From positions 1-64,000 of the forward strand of contig JAKVCV010000011.1 in NCBI GenBank assembly GCA_022448945.1: DNA of 64,000 nucleotides. Reading direction: 5' to 3'. The DNA is from Saprospiraceae bacterium (GTDB lineage Bacteria > Bacteroidota > Bacteroidia > Chitinophagales > Saprospiraceae). The position numbers and the translations under genes are program-made. Shown here in pieces: positions 48,837-57,676 of the stretch. The first letter of the stretch is position 1, and every line of letters starts with the position of its first letter. The notes under the pieces were generated by a model. The model was not told the DNA's origin. It ran no database searches and saw only the letters and a list, made by a program, of their open reading frames with translations.

Positions 48837-50109
48837 ATATTTGCTGATCTATAGGTTTCGCAAAGAATTTAAAACGCGCGAAGCTTTAGAGACATGGCAG
48901 AATAAAAAAATAAAAAAGCATTTAAAAAGAGTTGTAAAAAAATCATCTTTTTACTCAGAACGCCTGCAAAAATATAATAGCTGGACTGCCTTCCCTATTA
49001 TCAATAAAAAAATTTTCATGGACAATTTTGATGCCATCAATACTCATGGGATAGAAAAAGAAGCAGCTTTTGAAGTCGCAATAAAAGGAGAACAAACGCG
49101 CAACTTTTCTCCAATGATAAAAAATATCACTATTGGCCTATCTTCCGGAACTTCTGGAAACAGGGGAATTTTTATGGTATCCATAAAAGAACGTGCTCAA
49201 TGGGTAGCATATGTAGTTCTTAATCTTCTTGGATTTAAATTTAAAAAAAGAAAAATTGCATTTTTTTTGCGAGCGAATAGCAATTTGTACACTTCTGCTA
49301 AATCTCGATTAATTGATTTTAATTTCTTTGATTTGAAGAAACCATTAAAGGAAAACATCTTATCTCTTAACAAATATAATCCTGATATATTAATCGCACA
49401 GCCTTCCATGTTGCGTGAAATTGCAAAAGCCCAACAAGAAAAGACCATTAATATCAAGCCTTCAAAGATCATATCTGTAGCAGAGGTGTTGGAGCCAATT
49501 GACCATTCTCTACTTAAAAGAACATTTAATCAAGTAATTCACCAAGCCTACCAGTGTACTGAGGGCTTTTTGGCAAAAACATGCAGTTATGGAACACTGC
49601 ATTTCAATGAAGACTTAGTTAAAATAGAGCAACATTTTTTAGATTCCAATAAAGACCGATACCACCCCATTATAACTGATTTCACAAGAAGTTCACAGCC
49701 AATATTTCGTTATGAATTAAATGATATCATTATCGACAAACAAGCCCCTTGTCCGTGTGGGTCTATTTTCAAGGCTATTGATCATATCGAAGGGCGTTCA
49801 GATGACACTTTTGTTTTAGAATCACGAGATGGAAAATCTGTGAACATTTTCCCAGATTTCATTCGAAGGACCATTATAATAACATGTAAAAACATTAAAG
49901 AATATATAGTTGAACAAAGTGGAGATAAGGAAATCACCATTTATCTGGACTCTCAGAATTTTGAATCTGCTAAAACATTACTTGAAGAAGCATTCATCAA
50001 TTTACTTAAGCACTATAACGTTGATGATTGTAGCCTAATCTTCAAGCCAGAAGTTCCTATTTGTAATACTTCAAAATTAAGAAGGGTAAAACGAAATATC
50101 AAACAATGA
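48811..50109 (+). CDS. Adenylate-forming enzyme, CoF/F390-synthetase-like
   Basis: The protein has 432 residues. It shows the adenylation loop SSGTSGNRG (111-119) and the plan of phenylacetate-CoA-ligase/F390-synthetase-type enzymes (YQCTEGFLAKTCSYG, FRYELNDIII, CPCGS with a cysteine pair, then a C-terminal small domain). These activate a carboxylic acid as acyl-AMP. The substrate and acceptor are unknown. It overlaps the hydrolase upstream by 26 bp and the next gene by 4 bp (ATGA). Confidence 0.8.
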   Translation: MFLKLKIFKYLLIYRFRKEFKTREALETWQNKKIKKHLKRVVKKSSFYSERLQKYNSWTAFPIINKKIFMDNFDAINTHGIEKEAAFEVAIKGEQTRNFSPMIKNITIGLSSGTSGNRGIFMVSIKERAQWVAYVVLNLLGFKFKKRKIAFFLRANSNLYTSAKSRLIDFNFFDLKKPLKENILSLNKYNPDILIAQPSMLREIAKAQQEKTINIKPSKIISVAEVLEPIDHSLLKRTFNQVIHQAYQCTEGFLAKTCSYGTLHFNEDLVKIEQHFLDSNKDRYHPIITDFTRSSQPIFRYELNDIIIDKQAPCPCGSIFKAIDHIEGRSDDTFVLESRDGKSVNIFPDFIRRTIIITCKNIKEYIVEQSGDKEITIYLDSQNFESAKTLLEEAFINLLKHYNVDDCSLIFKPEVPICNTSKLRRVKRNIKQ

Positions 50110-51254
50110 GGTTATATGATCAACATAACATACAATCGTTAAAAATTGTCGCCGATTCAAAAAACAGTCGAGACATTCAAATATGGCTTTCCTTAATGAA
50201 AAATGGGATTAACCATTATATAGAAAATGCTGATTGTGAATTAAAAGTTATTATCGACGAATCCGAAGACTTATATTTACCTGTAGTAATTCCTAATAGC
50301 AAATTCGATAATTCATATGTATGTTCACCCTATAGCCAATATATTGATTATGGATATCGTGAAATTGATATAGAGCTATCTACAAAACCTTTAATAAATA
50401 AGATTAGCAAAAAACTTTTAAGAACATTTGAAAAATGCACTTCCCGCAATTCCTTTGATAAAGTAATATTTGTAAATAATTGGTTTGCCTCTACGAATTT
50501 ATATCCGGAAATTACCTCTAAACAACTAAAATCGATAACAAATATCTTACTAGACAAATATCCTGACCGTGCAATAGTATATCGTTCTATTGGCGAAGTA
50601 TTAAACAAAGAGTTAATGGCTGACCTTGAAAGAATAGGATATGAACAAATAATGAGTAGGCAGATTTACATTGTTGACCCTTCTAAAGAAATATATAGAA
50701 AGAAAAAAGCCTTTAAAGAAGATCTTCGTTTACAAAGAAACCGAAAAGAATACAAATGGATTGAGTATGAAAATTTCAATGAAATGCTATTTGAAAAAGT
50801 CAAAAAATTTTACGACGATTTATATTTAAATAAATATTCCACAATCAACCCTCAGTTCACAAAAGCATTTTTTAAAGATTCCATTAACAATAAATGGCTA
50901 AGATATTTTTTCCTAGAAAAAGAAGATAAAATTTACGCTTGTTTAGGATATTACCATCGCAATGGAATAATGACTACCCCTATTATAGGGTACGACTTTA
51001 ACCTGGATCAAAAAGTAGGGCTATATCGGTTGATTTCTTTACATATCACTCAGGAAGGGATAAAAAACAATCTAATTGTACATTGCAGTTCGGGAGCATC
51101 CACATTTAAAAAAGTGCGCGGCGCTGAAGCAAGTTTAGAATATAATTTAGTTTACACAAAACATTTATCAAAACTTAGAAAGTTCCCCTGGCAAACACTA
51201 AAGGGTTTAACAAAATATATTGCTTCTCCAATAATTAAAAAATTTGAATTATGA
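50106..51254 (+). CDS. GNAT/FemAB-like acyltransferase
   Basis: The protein has 382 residues. The C-terminal half shows a GNAT-type pattern (KIYACLGYYHRNGIMTTPII, GLYRLISLHI, SSGASTFKKVRGAE), as in the FemAB-like acyltransferases that use a large acyl donor. The N-terminal half is less clear. It probably moves an acyl group onto an amine. ATGA overlaps with the genes on both sides show it is part of one translational unit. Confidence 0.65.
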   Translation: MRLYDQHNIQSLKIVADSKNSRDIQIWLSLMKNGINHYIENADCELKVIIDESEDLYLPVVIPNSKFDNSYVCSPYSQYIDYGYREIDIELSTKPLINKISKKLLRTFEKCTSRNSFDKVIFVNNWFASTNLYPEITSKQLKSITNILLDKYPDRAIVYRSIGEVLNKELMADLERIGYEQIMSRQIYIVDPSKEIYRKKKAFKEDLRLQRNRKEYKWIEYENFNEMLFEKVKKFYDDLYLNKYSTINPQFTKAFFKDSINNKWLRYFFLEKEDKIYACLGYYHRNGIMTTPIIGYDFNLDQKVGLYRLISLHITQEGIKNNLIVHCSSGASTFKKVRGAEASLEYNLVYTKHLSKLRKFPWQTLKGLTKYIASPIIKKFEL

Positions 51255-52261
51255 AACCTAATCTTAAAATCAGAAAGCCTCTCAAAATTATAAGTACCGG
51301 GAAATATGTTCCTGAACATAAGGTTAGCTCAGAAGAATTAGAACAACAATTCGGAATAGAACCAGGATGGACATTTCGTTCAAATGGAATAATGTCACGT
51401 CATAGAGCTACTGAAGAAGAAACTGGTGCATCCATGGGCGCTAATGCACTTAAAGATGCCTTGAACCGTGCTAATATGAAATTTGAAGATCTTGACCTAC
51501 TTATTGAGGCTTCTGCATCTTTTGACTATCCTATTCCGCATAATGCTTGCCTTATTCCAATAGAATTCGGACTGTTGGATGCCGGTGTTCCCTGTTGGGA
51601 TGTAGATTCTACATGCCTTGGATTTGTTACTGCTTTAGACATGGTAAGTTATTTATTAGATGGGAGTAGGTATTCAAAAATTGCGATTGTAAATAGTGAA
51701 TTAACATTCCCGAACCTCAATCCTGAAGACCCTAAAACTGTTACTTTATTTGGAGATGCTGCAACTGCGGTAATTGTTTCATTGCCTGAAGAAGGTGAAC
51801 ATTCAGGTATTATTACTGCAGATCTTGAAACTTATTCAGGAGGTGCCCATTTTACAAGAATAAAAGCTGGCGGAAATGTTCATCATAACAAATCCAGACC
51901 TAGTGACGCTGACCTTTCTTTCGAAATGAAAGGGAAAGAAGTCATGAGAATGGCAATGATGAAAGTTGGTCCATTTGCAAAAAAACTATTAGATCCTATA
52001 GGGGTAACAATGGCAGATATTCACTGTATTATCCCTCACCAAGCAAGTAAAAGAGCTTTGGACTTTGCCCAAAAAGCATTTAACTGGACAAATGAGCAGA
52101 TGGTTTCAATAATCGCAGATTATGGAAACTGTATCTCTGCTTCAATACCGCTAGCATTACATGAAGCCATTGAATCAGGTAAATTAAAACGTGGTGAAGA
52201 TTGTTTGCTTTTTGGCACTGCTGCAGGATTATCAGTTGGTGGGCTTTATTTTATTTATTAA
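51251..52261 (+). CDS. Beta-ketoacyl synthase III (FabH-like)
   Basis: The protein has 336 residues in the thiolase superfamily. The catalytic triad is present: Cys122 (VDSTCLGFVTALDM), His263 (IIPHQASKR) and Asn293 (YGNCISASIPLAL). It would condense an acyl-CoA or acyl-ACP with a malonyl unit or a second acyl chain. It is not beside fatty-acid genes, which points to a specialised role. It is the last gene of the run and ends in 4 bp of overlap with the convergent oxidoreductase. Confidence 0.9.
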   Translation: MKPNLKIRKPLKIISTGKYVPEHKVSSEELEQQFGIEPGWTFRSNGIMSRHRATEEETGASMGANALKDALNRANMKFEDLDLLIEASASFDYPIPHNACLIPIEFGLLDAGVPCWDVDSTCLGFVTALDMVSYLLDGSRYSKIAIVNSELTFPNLNPEDPKTVTLFGDAATAVIVSLPEEGEHSGIITADLETYSGGAHFTRIKAGGNVHHNKSRPSDADLSFEMKGKEVMRMAMMKVGPFAKKLLDPIGVTMADIHCIIPHQASKRALDFAQKAFNWTNEQMVSIIADYGNCISASIPLALHEAIESGKLKRGEDCLLFGTAAGLSVGGLYFIY

Positions 52262-53286
52262 TCCCAATATACTGCAACTTTCCCTATCGAATGCCTGTTG
52301 CCAAGAAAATCATGTGCCTTAGCCAATTCATTTATAGAGAATACCCCTCCAACAGTTGGTTTTAATTTTCCATTAATTACCAATTGTGAAACTTCCTGCA
52401 TGCAAAACTTAAGCGCTTCAGGTCGGTTATCTGCAACTTGCAACATGTTGACTCCTGTAACACCCTGAGATTTTAATAACAACTCTACAGTTGGAATAAA
52501 TCCAAAACCAAAAACCAATTTCAGATCACCTAAAATTCCTTTTCTTTTACCCGAACGGACAGCTGCACCATAACATATTATTCTACCTGTTCCTTCTGAT
52601 AACAAGCGTCGTGTCTTTTTTACAGACCGACCTCCTACACTATCAAATGCTACGTCTATGCAATTTTTTCCCGATTTTCTAATAATGTACTCCTCAAAAT
52701 CTGAAGTCATATAATTTATCGGATGGTCGACACCAAGACCTCTCAAATAATCTAATTTTTTTTCAGAACTTGCAGTACCATAGACTATACAACCACTATT
52801 TTTGGCTAATTGAACCAAAGCAGTTCCAACACCGCCTGCTGCTGCATGAATTAGCACATGATCACCTTTATGGAGCTGAGTAGTATAACATGCACAATAA
52901 TAGGCCGTTGAATACTGAGTTGCTATAGCAGTAGCTAAACAATAATCCATGTCTTCAGATATCAAAACTGTAGCACGTGTATCTGCTACTGCATATTCTG
53001 CATAACCTCCAAAACGCGTTAAAGAAACTACTCTTTGGCCAACCTTAAAATCTACAACGTCCTTCCCTACTTCATGAACACGCCCAACTACTTCATATCC
53101 AATAATTGCAGGTAGAGGTGGACAATCATTATACAATCCCTGTCGAGCCATTACATCTGCAAAATTAAGCCCAAATGCTTCAGCCTTAACACATATTTCA
53201 TGATCCTTAGGTTTTGGAATTTCACGCTCCTGAATTTCAAATGCCTGATCTGCTTTTCCGAATTTAGTAAGAACTACGGCTCTCAT
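52258..53286 (-). CDS. Zinc-type quinone oxidoreductase (MDR family, VAT1-like)
   Basis: The protein has 342 residues. The NADPH-binding motif is HAAAGGVGTALVQLAK, with the GYEVVGRVHEVG N-domain and GLNFADVMARQG. No catalytic zinc cysteines are visible, so it resembles quinone oxidoreductase and VAT1-like members. It is convergent with the ketoacyl synthase gene, overlapping it by 4 bp, so it is not in that operon. It lies 15 bp after a zinc-ribbon gene. Confidence 0.88.
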   Translation of the reverse strand: MRAVVLTKFGKADQAFEIQEREIPKPKDHEICVKAEAFGLNFADVMARQGLYNDCPPLPAIIGYEVVGRVHEVGKDVVDFKVGQRVVSLTRFGGYAEYAVADTRATVLISEDMDYCLATAIATQYSTAYYCACYTTQLHKGDHVLIHAAAGGVGTALVQLAKNSGCIVYGTASSEKKLDYLRGLGVDHPINYMTSDFEEYIIRKSGKNCIDVAFDSVGGRSVKKTRRLLSEGTGRIICYGAAVRSGKRKGILGDLKLVFGFGFIPTVELLLKSQGVTGVNMLQVADNRPEALKFCMQEVSQLVINGKLKPTVGGVFSINELAKAHDFLGNRHSIGKVAVYWD

Positions 53287-53301
53287 ATTATTTCTTTTAA
53301 A

Positions 53302-53559
53302 TTATTTTTTAGTGTATAAAGTATAGCTTTTACAACTTTTACATTGTAATTCCATCCATTCCAATGAGCTTAGTTCTTCCTCCGTACTTTTGGCAAATCT
53401 TAATTTAGTTTCCTTACTCCCACAAAAACCACATGGGTAACCTAAAGAAGGCATATTACCCCCCTCCCCTTCAGTGAATGGTTTTTTATCGATTTCAATT
53501 GACCATTCCTGGCCCATTTGGGCTTTTACTAATAAGTTTATGGTTTGCTTTTTTTTCAT
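53302..53559 (-). CDS. Small zinc-ribbon protein
   Basis: The protein has 85 residues and is not a recognised family. It has two cysteine pairs, CGFC (in YPCGFCGSKET) and CKSC near the end, the layout of a zinc ribbon. Its first half is a short hydrophilic domain. It lies 15 bp upstream of the quinone oxidoreductase gene and probably shares its promoter. Confidence 0.65.
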   Translation of the reverse strand: MKKKQTINLLVKAQMGQEWSIEIDKKPFTEGEGGNMPSLGYPCGFCGSKETKLRFAKSTEEELSSLEWMELQCKSCKSYTLYTKK

Positions 53560-53631
53560 CAGTTAATAAACTCACAGAAAAATTTGAATTAAAGTCTAAT
53601 ATCTAAGCACCACTAAATCTATAAAAGAATA

Positions 53632-53659
53632 CAAAGATATCGATTTATTGTAATTTCAA
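53632..53659 (-). promoter_or_regulatory. Promoter for the zinc-ribbon/oxidoreductase pair
   Basis: TATCTTTG (53632-53639) on the minus strand fits TAnnTTTG. A TTG (53657-53659) lies 17 bp upstream, within the accepted range. Confidence 0.5.
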
Positions 53660-53958
53660 TTAAAACACATCCAATATATAAGGATAATATGTTTCATATT
53701 AAATAGTACGACTTAGATTATGAAAAGCATGCTACTATTTTCAATTTATTAACTGTTTTATAAAGTAGCAAAGTACTTATTCAAACTTATAAATATCATC
53801 TTCTTATTGTTAAGATAAAGAAATATTCCTTCAAATTAATAAAACAAGATAGCTAGACAAACAAAAAATAGACGCAATCATTTGACAAACAATTGATTAC
53901 CCTATAAGGTCGTGTTATTTAAGAATAATATAAATTTTCTAGTATTAGTCAACACATC

Positions 53959-53987
53959 TTGACAAAAGTCAATGTCTGAGGGTTGAC
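53959..53987 (+). promoter_or_regulatory. Candidate operator: TTGAC/GTCAA half-sites
   Basis: The inverted repeat TTGAC-AAAA-GTCAA lies at 53959-53972. A third half-site TTGAC follows at 53983-53987, just before the -7 element at 53995. The spacing would place a bound protein across the -33 region. Confidence 0.35.
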
Positions 53988-53994
53988 CATGCTT

Positions 53995-54002
53995 TATCTT
54001 TG
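53995..54002 (+). promoter_or_regulatory. Promoter -7 element for the LRR/T9SS gene
   Basis: TATCTTTG fits TAnnTTTG, 83 bp upstream of the LRR/T9SS gene. No TTG is at the usual -33 distance, which leaves room for activator control by the adjacent repeats. Confidence 0.45.
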
Positions 54003-54084
54003 TAATAAATAATATATCTAAACAGTTACTATTTATCTATAAAACAACTTCTTAACCAAAAACTAAAAACATTATTAAATACGA

Positions 54085-55131
54085 ATGAAAATAACTACTA
54101 TGAAAACTTTTAATCAAATCCTCATTTTCCTACTAACGCTATCAAGTATAATTTCAACACACAATTCTTATGCACAGGATATTACATTTACAGATCCGCA
54201 TTTAAAAGCTGTACTTGTGGCAAACCAACAAGTAAACACGAATGGTGATGGTGAAATCCAAAAAGCCGAAGCAGCTGCATTTTCTGGATTACTTGATATT
54301 TCTTCCTCATCTATTTTTAATCTTTCAGGTTTAGAATATTTTACAGGAATGATTTCTTTAGATTGTAGTAATAATTACATTAGTTTTTTGGATTTGAATC
54401 CAAACATTAGCTTAATGCATCTAAATTGTAGTTATAATAAGCTCTGTAGCCTAGATATTGATAATTGCACAGAATTAATGACTTTAGATTGTTCAAATAA
54501 TACTATCTCAAATTTAAATTTAACATCTAATGTCATATTAAATCGATTCTCATGCCAGAATAATGATTTGACAACAATAGATTTAAGTGCAAACCTTGAT
54601 CTTCAGCAACTTAACTGCAGCTTTAATAAGCTAAATTTTCTTGATGTTAGCGGAAACAGCAACTTAATTTCTATAAATTGTGCTAATAATGAACTCTCAG
54701 ATTTGAATATTGCTAATAGCAACAATTATAACATTCCAACAGCTTTGTTTGATGCTACTAACAACAATCTATATTGCATTATTGTAGATGATGTGAGCCA
54801 TGCTAATCAACATTGGAATACAAAAATTGATATGTTTTCATACTTTAGTAACAATTGCACAGTAATGGGATTAGAAAATGAATTGGAGGCTGCTGAAGCG
54901 GTGACTCTTTATCCAAACCCTGCTGATGAAATATTAACTATTGATTTAGGTCGAACACATCAAAATGTAACGGTATCGATTTACAATACTATTGGCAAAT
55001 TAGTATTATCAAAAAATTATGATGAAATACAAATAGCAAATATAAATCTAGAGATAAATTCAGGATCCTATGTTGTCACTGTTAATACAGTTGAAGGCAT
55101 GACAGCATCTTCAAGGTTAACAAAAAAATAA
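54085..55131 (+). CDS. Secreted leucine-rich repeat protein with T9SS sorting domain
   Basis: The protein has 348 residues. A signal peptide (about 31 residues, ending SYA-Q) is followed by about six leucine-rich repeats of about 21 residues each (LQQLNCSFNKLNFLDVSGN type). The C-terminus has a type A sorting domain: a conserved start (LYPNPADEILTIDL) and an end with VVTVNTVEG. It is exported by the type IX system to the surface or outside. Met6 at 54100 is an alternative start. A strong terminator follows. Confidence 0.88.
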   Translation: MKITTMKTFNQILIFLLTLSSIISTHNSYAQDITFTDPHLKAVLVANQQVNTNGDGEIQKAEAAAFSGLLDISSSSIFNLSGLEYFTGMISLDCSNNYISFLDLNPNISLMHLNCSYNKLCSLDIDNCTELMTLDCSNNTISNLNLTSNVILNRFSCQNNDLTTIDLSANLDLQQLNCSFNKLNFLDVSGNSNLISINCANNELSDLNIANSNNYNIPTALFDATNNNLYCIIVDDVSHANQHWNTKIDMFSYFSNNCTVMGLENELEAAEAVTLYPNPADEILTIDLGRTHQNVTVSIYNTIGKLVLSKNYDEIQIANINLEINSGSYVVTVNTVEGMTASSRLTKK

Positions 55132-55164
55132 ACCTTTTGATATAAGTATACCCTGAAATGCCCC

Positions 55165-55203
55165 GAACTCAGAAGATCTATTGTCTTCTGAGTTCTTTTT
55201 TTT
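55165..55203 (+). terminator. Rho-independent terminator after the LRR gene
   Basis: A perfect 12-bp stem, GAACTCAGAAGA / TCTTCTGAGTTC, with a 7-nt loop is followed by eight Ts (55196-55203). It lies 33 bp after the stop codon at 55131. Confidence 0.95.
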
Positions 55204-55294
55204 ATTTCTCATTAATTTAAAGATATTAAGGGCCTAATTAAATTTAATGATTTAAAACAAAAGAGATAAAGAACCGGGATAGATGACAATAATT

Positions 55295-57652
55295 TTACCG
55301 CTTAACTATTTTACGAATTAAAATTCGATTATCGTATTCCAAAGTAGCGAAATAAACACCTTTTTTTATAGCTGAAATATCAATTGTTGTAGCAGAATTA
55401 ATACTTTTTTCAAGTAGTGAATGCCCTAATGGATCTACTAATTTTAGCTTTCCTTGATCGATTCCTCTAATAGTAATTTCATTTAATACTGGATTGGGAT
55501 AAATAACAGGCAGAAGTGCTAATTCATCTTCTGGCTTACTAAATGGAACCATTGATGCATTAACAATAAAAATATTATCAAATGTCACACCATCTTTAGC
55601 ACTCACATTCTCAGCATAAGAATTATCATGTTGTCCGAAAATCAACTGGAAACTATTTGTCGGAACTTGACCATTGGTTTGCAAAAACGAATCAATATCT
55701 ATACCCGTCACCTGTTTAAGAACTCCATCAGGCTGCCTATTGGCAAACCAATCATATATTTCTATCCAAACATTATTACTATCACCTCTAATCCAAATTC
55801 GGTCATCCAAATGACTTTCTTCTCCATGTTGTATATAATCAAAGCTTAATTCCAAATCATTAGCACTAGTATGCATACTTAGATCAAGTGTCAAAGTAGC
55901 AAATTTAGAACAATAAACCTGCCCATTGGTAGATAATCCATCCAAAGTCAAAGCTCCTTTACCTCCATTATTTGTAATAGACCAATGTCCAAACTTCGCT
56001 CTGCCTACCACATCATCATTATCAAAAGACCAATAGTACCCCAAACCTCTATATACATTATCATTCGGCAAATAAACAAGTGCATTAAAACTTTCAAAAT
56101 TCTCTAAAAAAGGAAGTGGATTAAATCCTATACTGCTAGCTGTAGAAAATTGAAAGGTGGTTGACCAATTACCCGCAATCCCATTGTATATATCCTCATT
56201 TAATGCACGAACTCTCCAATAGTAATTTTGATTACTTTGCAATCCATTAACAGCAACTGAATCAGTTATAGAACTTAAAACTGAAGAATTATTGTAATTT
56301 GGATTATCGGCTATTTCTATTTTATAATTCTTTGCATAATCTATAGGAGACCACTTAAGCCATACAGAACTATTTTGTCCAATAGAAAAATCTTGAGGAC
56401 TAAGTAAATTTACAACAGCCAAACTATCGGGAATTGGATTGTTATATACAGCGCCAGAAACAACTAAACTAGGAATGTTATCATAAATCAACTGCGCCAA
56501 AGGGAAAACACTCGAGCTACGGTTATTTGTCATAATAACAACACCATTATGATTTTCGGGAGAAAAATAAATCAAAGTTGAAGTCCAAACTTGATTCCCA
56601 GAATGATATAGTAGTGTGTCGCCATTTCGTATTGTCCCCCAAAGCCCCAAACAATAATCTGAACCATTAGCTGGGGTATGATTAGTCCCCATAAAAGTAG
56701 TTGTTGCTGGATCCAATAAATCATCATTAATAAAAGCCTTAACAAAATGAGTTAAATCACGAACAGAGGCAATCCAACCACCTCCTCCCAATTTAAATGT
56801 TACATCATCATAATCTGCATTGCCCCCTTTATCAACTATGATATTACCATTACTATCCCTATATCCCAATGCCTGATTATAAAAGGGTGCTTTGCCCCGA
56901 AACATCGGCTGAAATGTAGGCATGTCCGCTATATCAGATATCCCTGTTTTAACTTGATCTTCAAAGGGTGTTGAATCTGCTCGTTCTATCACAGCTGCAG
57001 CTAAATTAAATCCAAAAGTAGTGTAATTATAAGAATGACCAGGTGTATCTATTAAAGGTTGATCCTTAAAAATCTCAATTGCTGCAATGGGATCATAATC
57101 ATTAATATGATCACGAATATAAAGATCCATAGCCAAAGTATTATAAGAATTTACTTGGGCGTAGTGTTGCATACCACTTTCATTAGAAAGCAAATGTTCA
57201 GTAGTTATCACACCTTCAGGTTTAATTGGATATTCTGGCACATAATTTCGAATATCAGCCTGCAAATCCAATTTCCCTTCTTCCCATAATTGAAGAGCAA
57301 CCATAGCAGTAAAAGTCTTGGAAATTGATGCAATTCGATACAAGGTGTTGGGTGTGGCAGCAATGTCACATGCTTTATCGGCATGCCCATACCCTTTAAG
57401 ATAAACGATATCCCCGTTCCGTATTACCCCAATTGAAACACCTACCATATCTTGATTGGCCATCTCAAATTGCACATAATTATCTATTTGATTTTCAGAA
57501 GCATTAGATAAACGTGAATAATCCTGAGCATGAACAATATGAAATTGAAAAAGCAAGAAAAACATGAATGAACATATAATTCTATTAATATAGTCATTAT
57601 CAGTATAGTTTTTCAATATCCTAAAAACTCTTATAAGAATTTGTTTTTTCAT
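55295..57652 (-). CDS. Secreted serine hydrolase with FN3 and T9SS sorting domain
   Basis: The protein has 785 residues. After a membrane-type N-terminus (about 43 residues, ending VHA-Q) comes a beta-lactamase/PBP-like domain. It has the SxxK motif SISK (in YRIASISKTFTAM), a YxN-like YNY and HSGN (in place of KTG). A fibronectin type III-like module (SVWLKWSPIDYAKNYKIEI to WRVRAL) and a beta-sandwich region follow. The C-terminus has a T9SS sorting domain (VIYPNPVLNEITI). It is likely a secreted peptidase or esterase. The gene starts 24 bp after the nicotinamide-transferase gene. Confidence 0.85.
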   Translation of the reverse strand: MKKQILIRVFRILKNYTDNDYINRIICSFMFFLLFQFHIVHAQDYSRLSNASENQIDNYVQFEMANQDMVGVSIGVIRNGDIVYLKGYGHADKACDIAATPNTLYRIASISKTFTAMVALQLWEEGKLDLQADIRNYVPEYPIKPEGVITTEHLLSNESGMQHYAQVNSYNTLAMDLYIRDHINDYDPIAAIEIFKDQPLIDTPGHSYNYTTFGFNLAAAVIERADSTPFEDQVKTGISDIADMPTFQPMFRGKAPFYNQALGYRDSNGNIIVDKGGNADYDDVTFKLGGGGWIASVRDLTHFVKAFINDDLLDPATTTFMGTNHTPANGSDYCLGLWGTIRNGDTLLYHSGNQVWTSTLIYFSPENHNGVVIMTNNRSSSVFPLAQLIYDNIPSLVVSGAVYNNPIPDSLAVVNLLSPQDFSIGQNSSVWLKWSPIDYAKNYKIEIADNPNYNNSSVLSSITDSVAVNGLQSNQNYYWRVRALNEDIYNGIAGNWSTTFQFSTASSIGFNPLPFLENFESFNALVYLPNDNVYRGLGYYWSFDNDDVVGRAKFGHWSITNNGGKGALTLDGLSTNGQVYCSKFATLTLDLSMHTSANDLELSFDYIQHGEESHLDDRIWIRGDSNNVWIEIYDWFANRQPDGVLKQVTGIDIDSFLQTNGQVPTNSFQLIFGQHDNSYAENVSAKDGVTFDNIFIVNASMVPFSKPEDELALLPVIYPNPVLNEITIRGIDQGKLKLVDPLGHSLLEKSINSATTIDISAIKKGVYFATLEYDNRILIRKIVKR

Positions 57653-57676
57653 TTTCTCCTTTTAGATAAAAAAGTC

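Larger units (their letters stand above)
53560..54084. other. Intergenic region between divergent genes
   Basis: This 525-bp AT-rich gap holds the promoter of the minus-strand zinc-ribbon gene (53632-53659), the TTGAC/GTCAA repeats (53959-53987) and the -7 element of the LRR gene (53995-54002). Nothing else was found in the middle 300 bp. Confidence 0.5.

Noticed and set aside
55295-57652. Possible beta-lactam resistance gene
   Set aside because: The SxxK motif is present but the protein has FN3 and T9SS modules and HSGN rather than KTG; it fits a secreted peptidase or esterase better.
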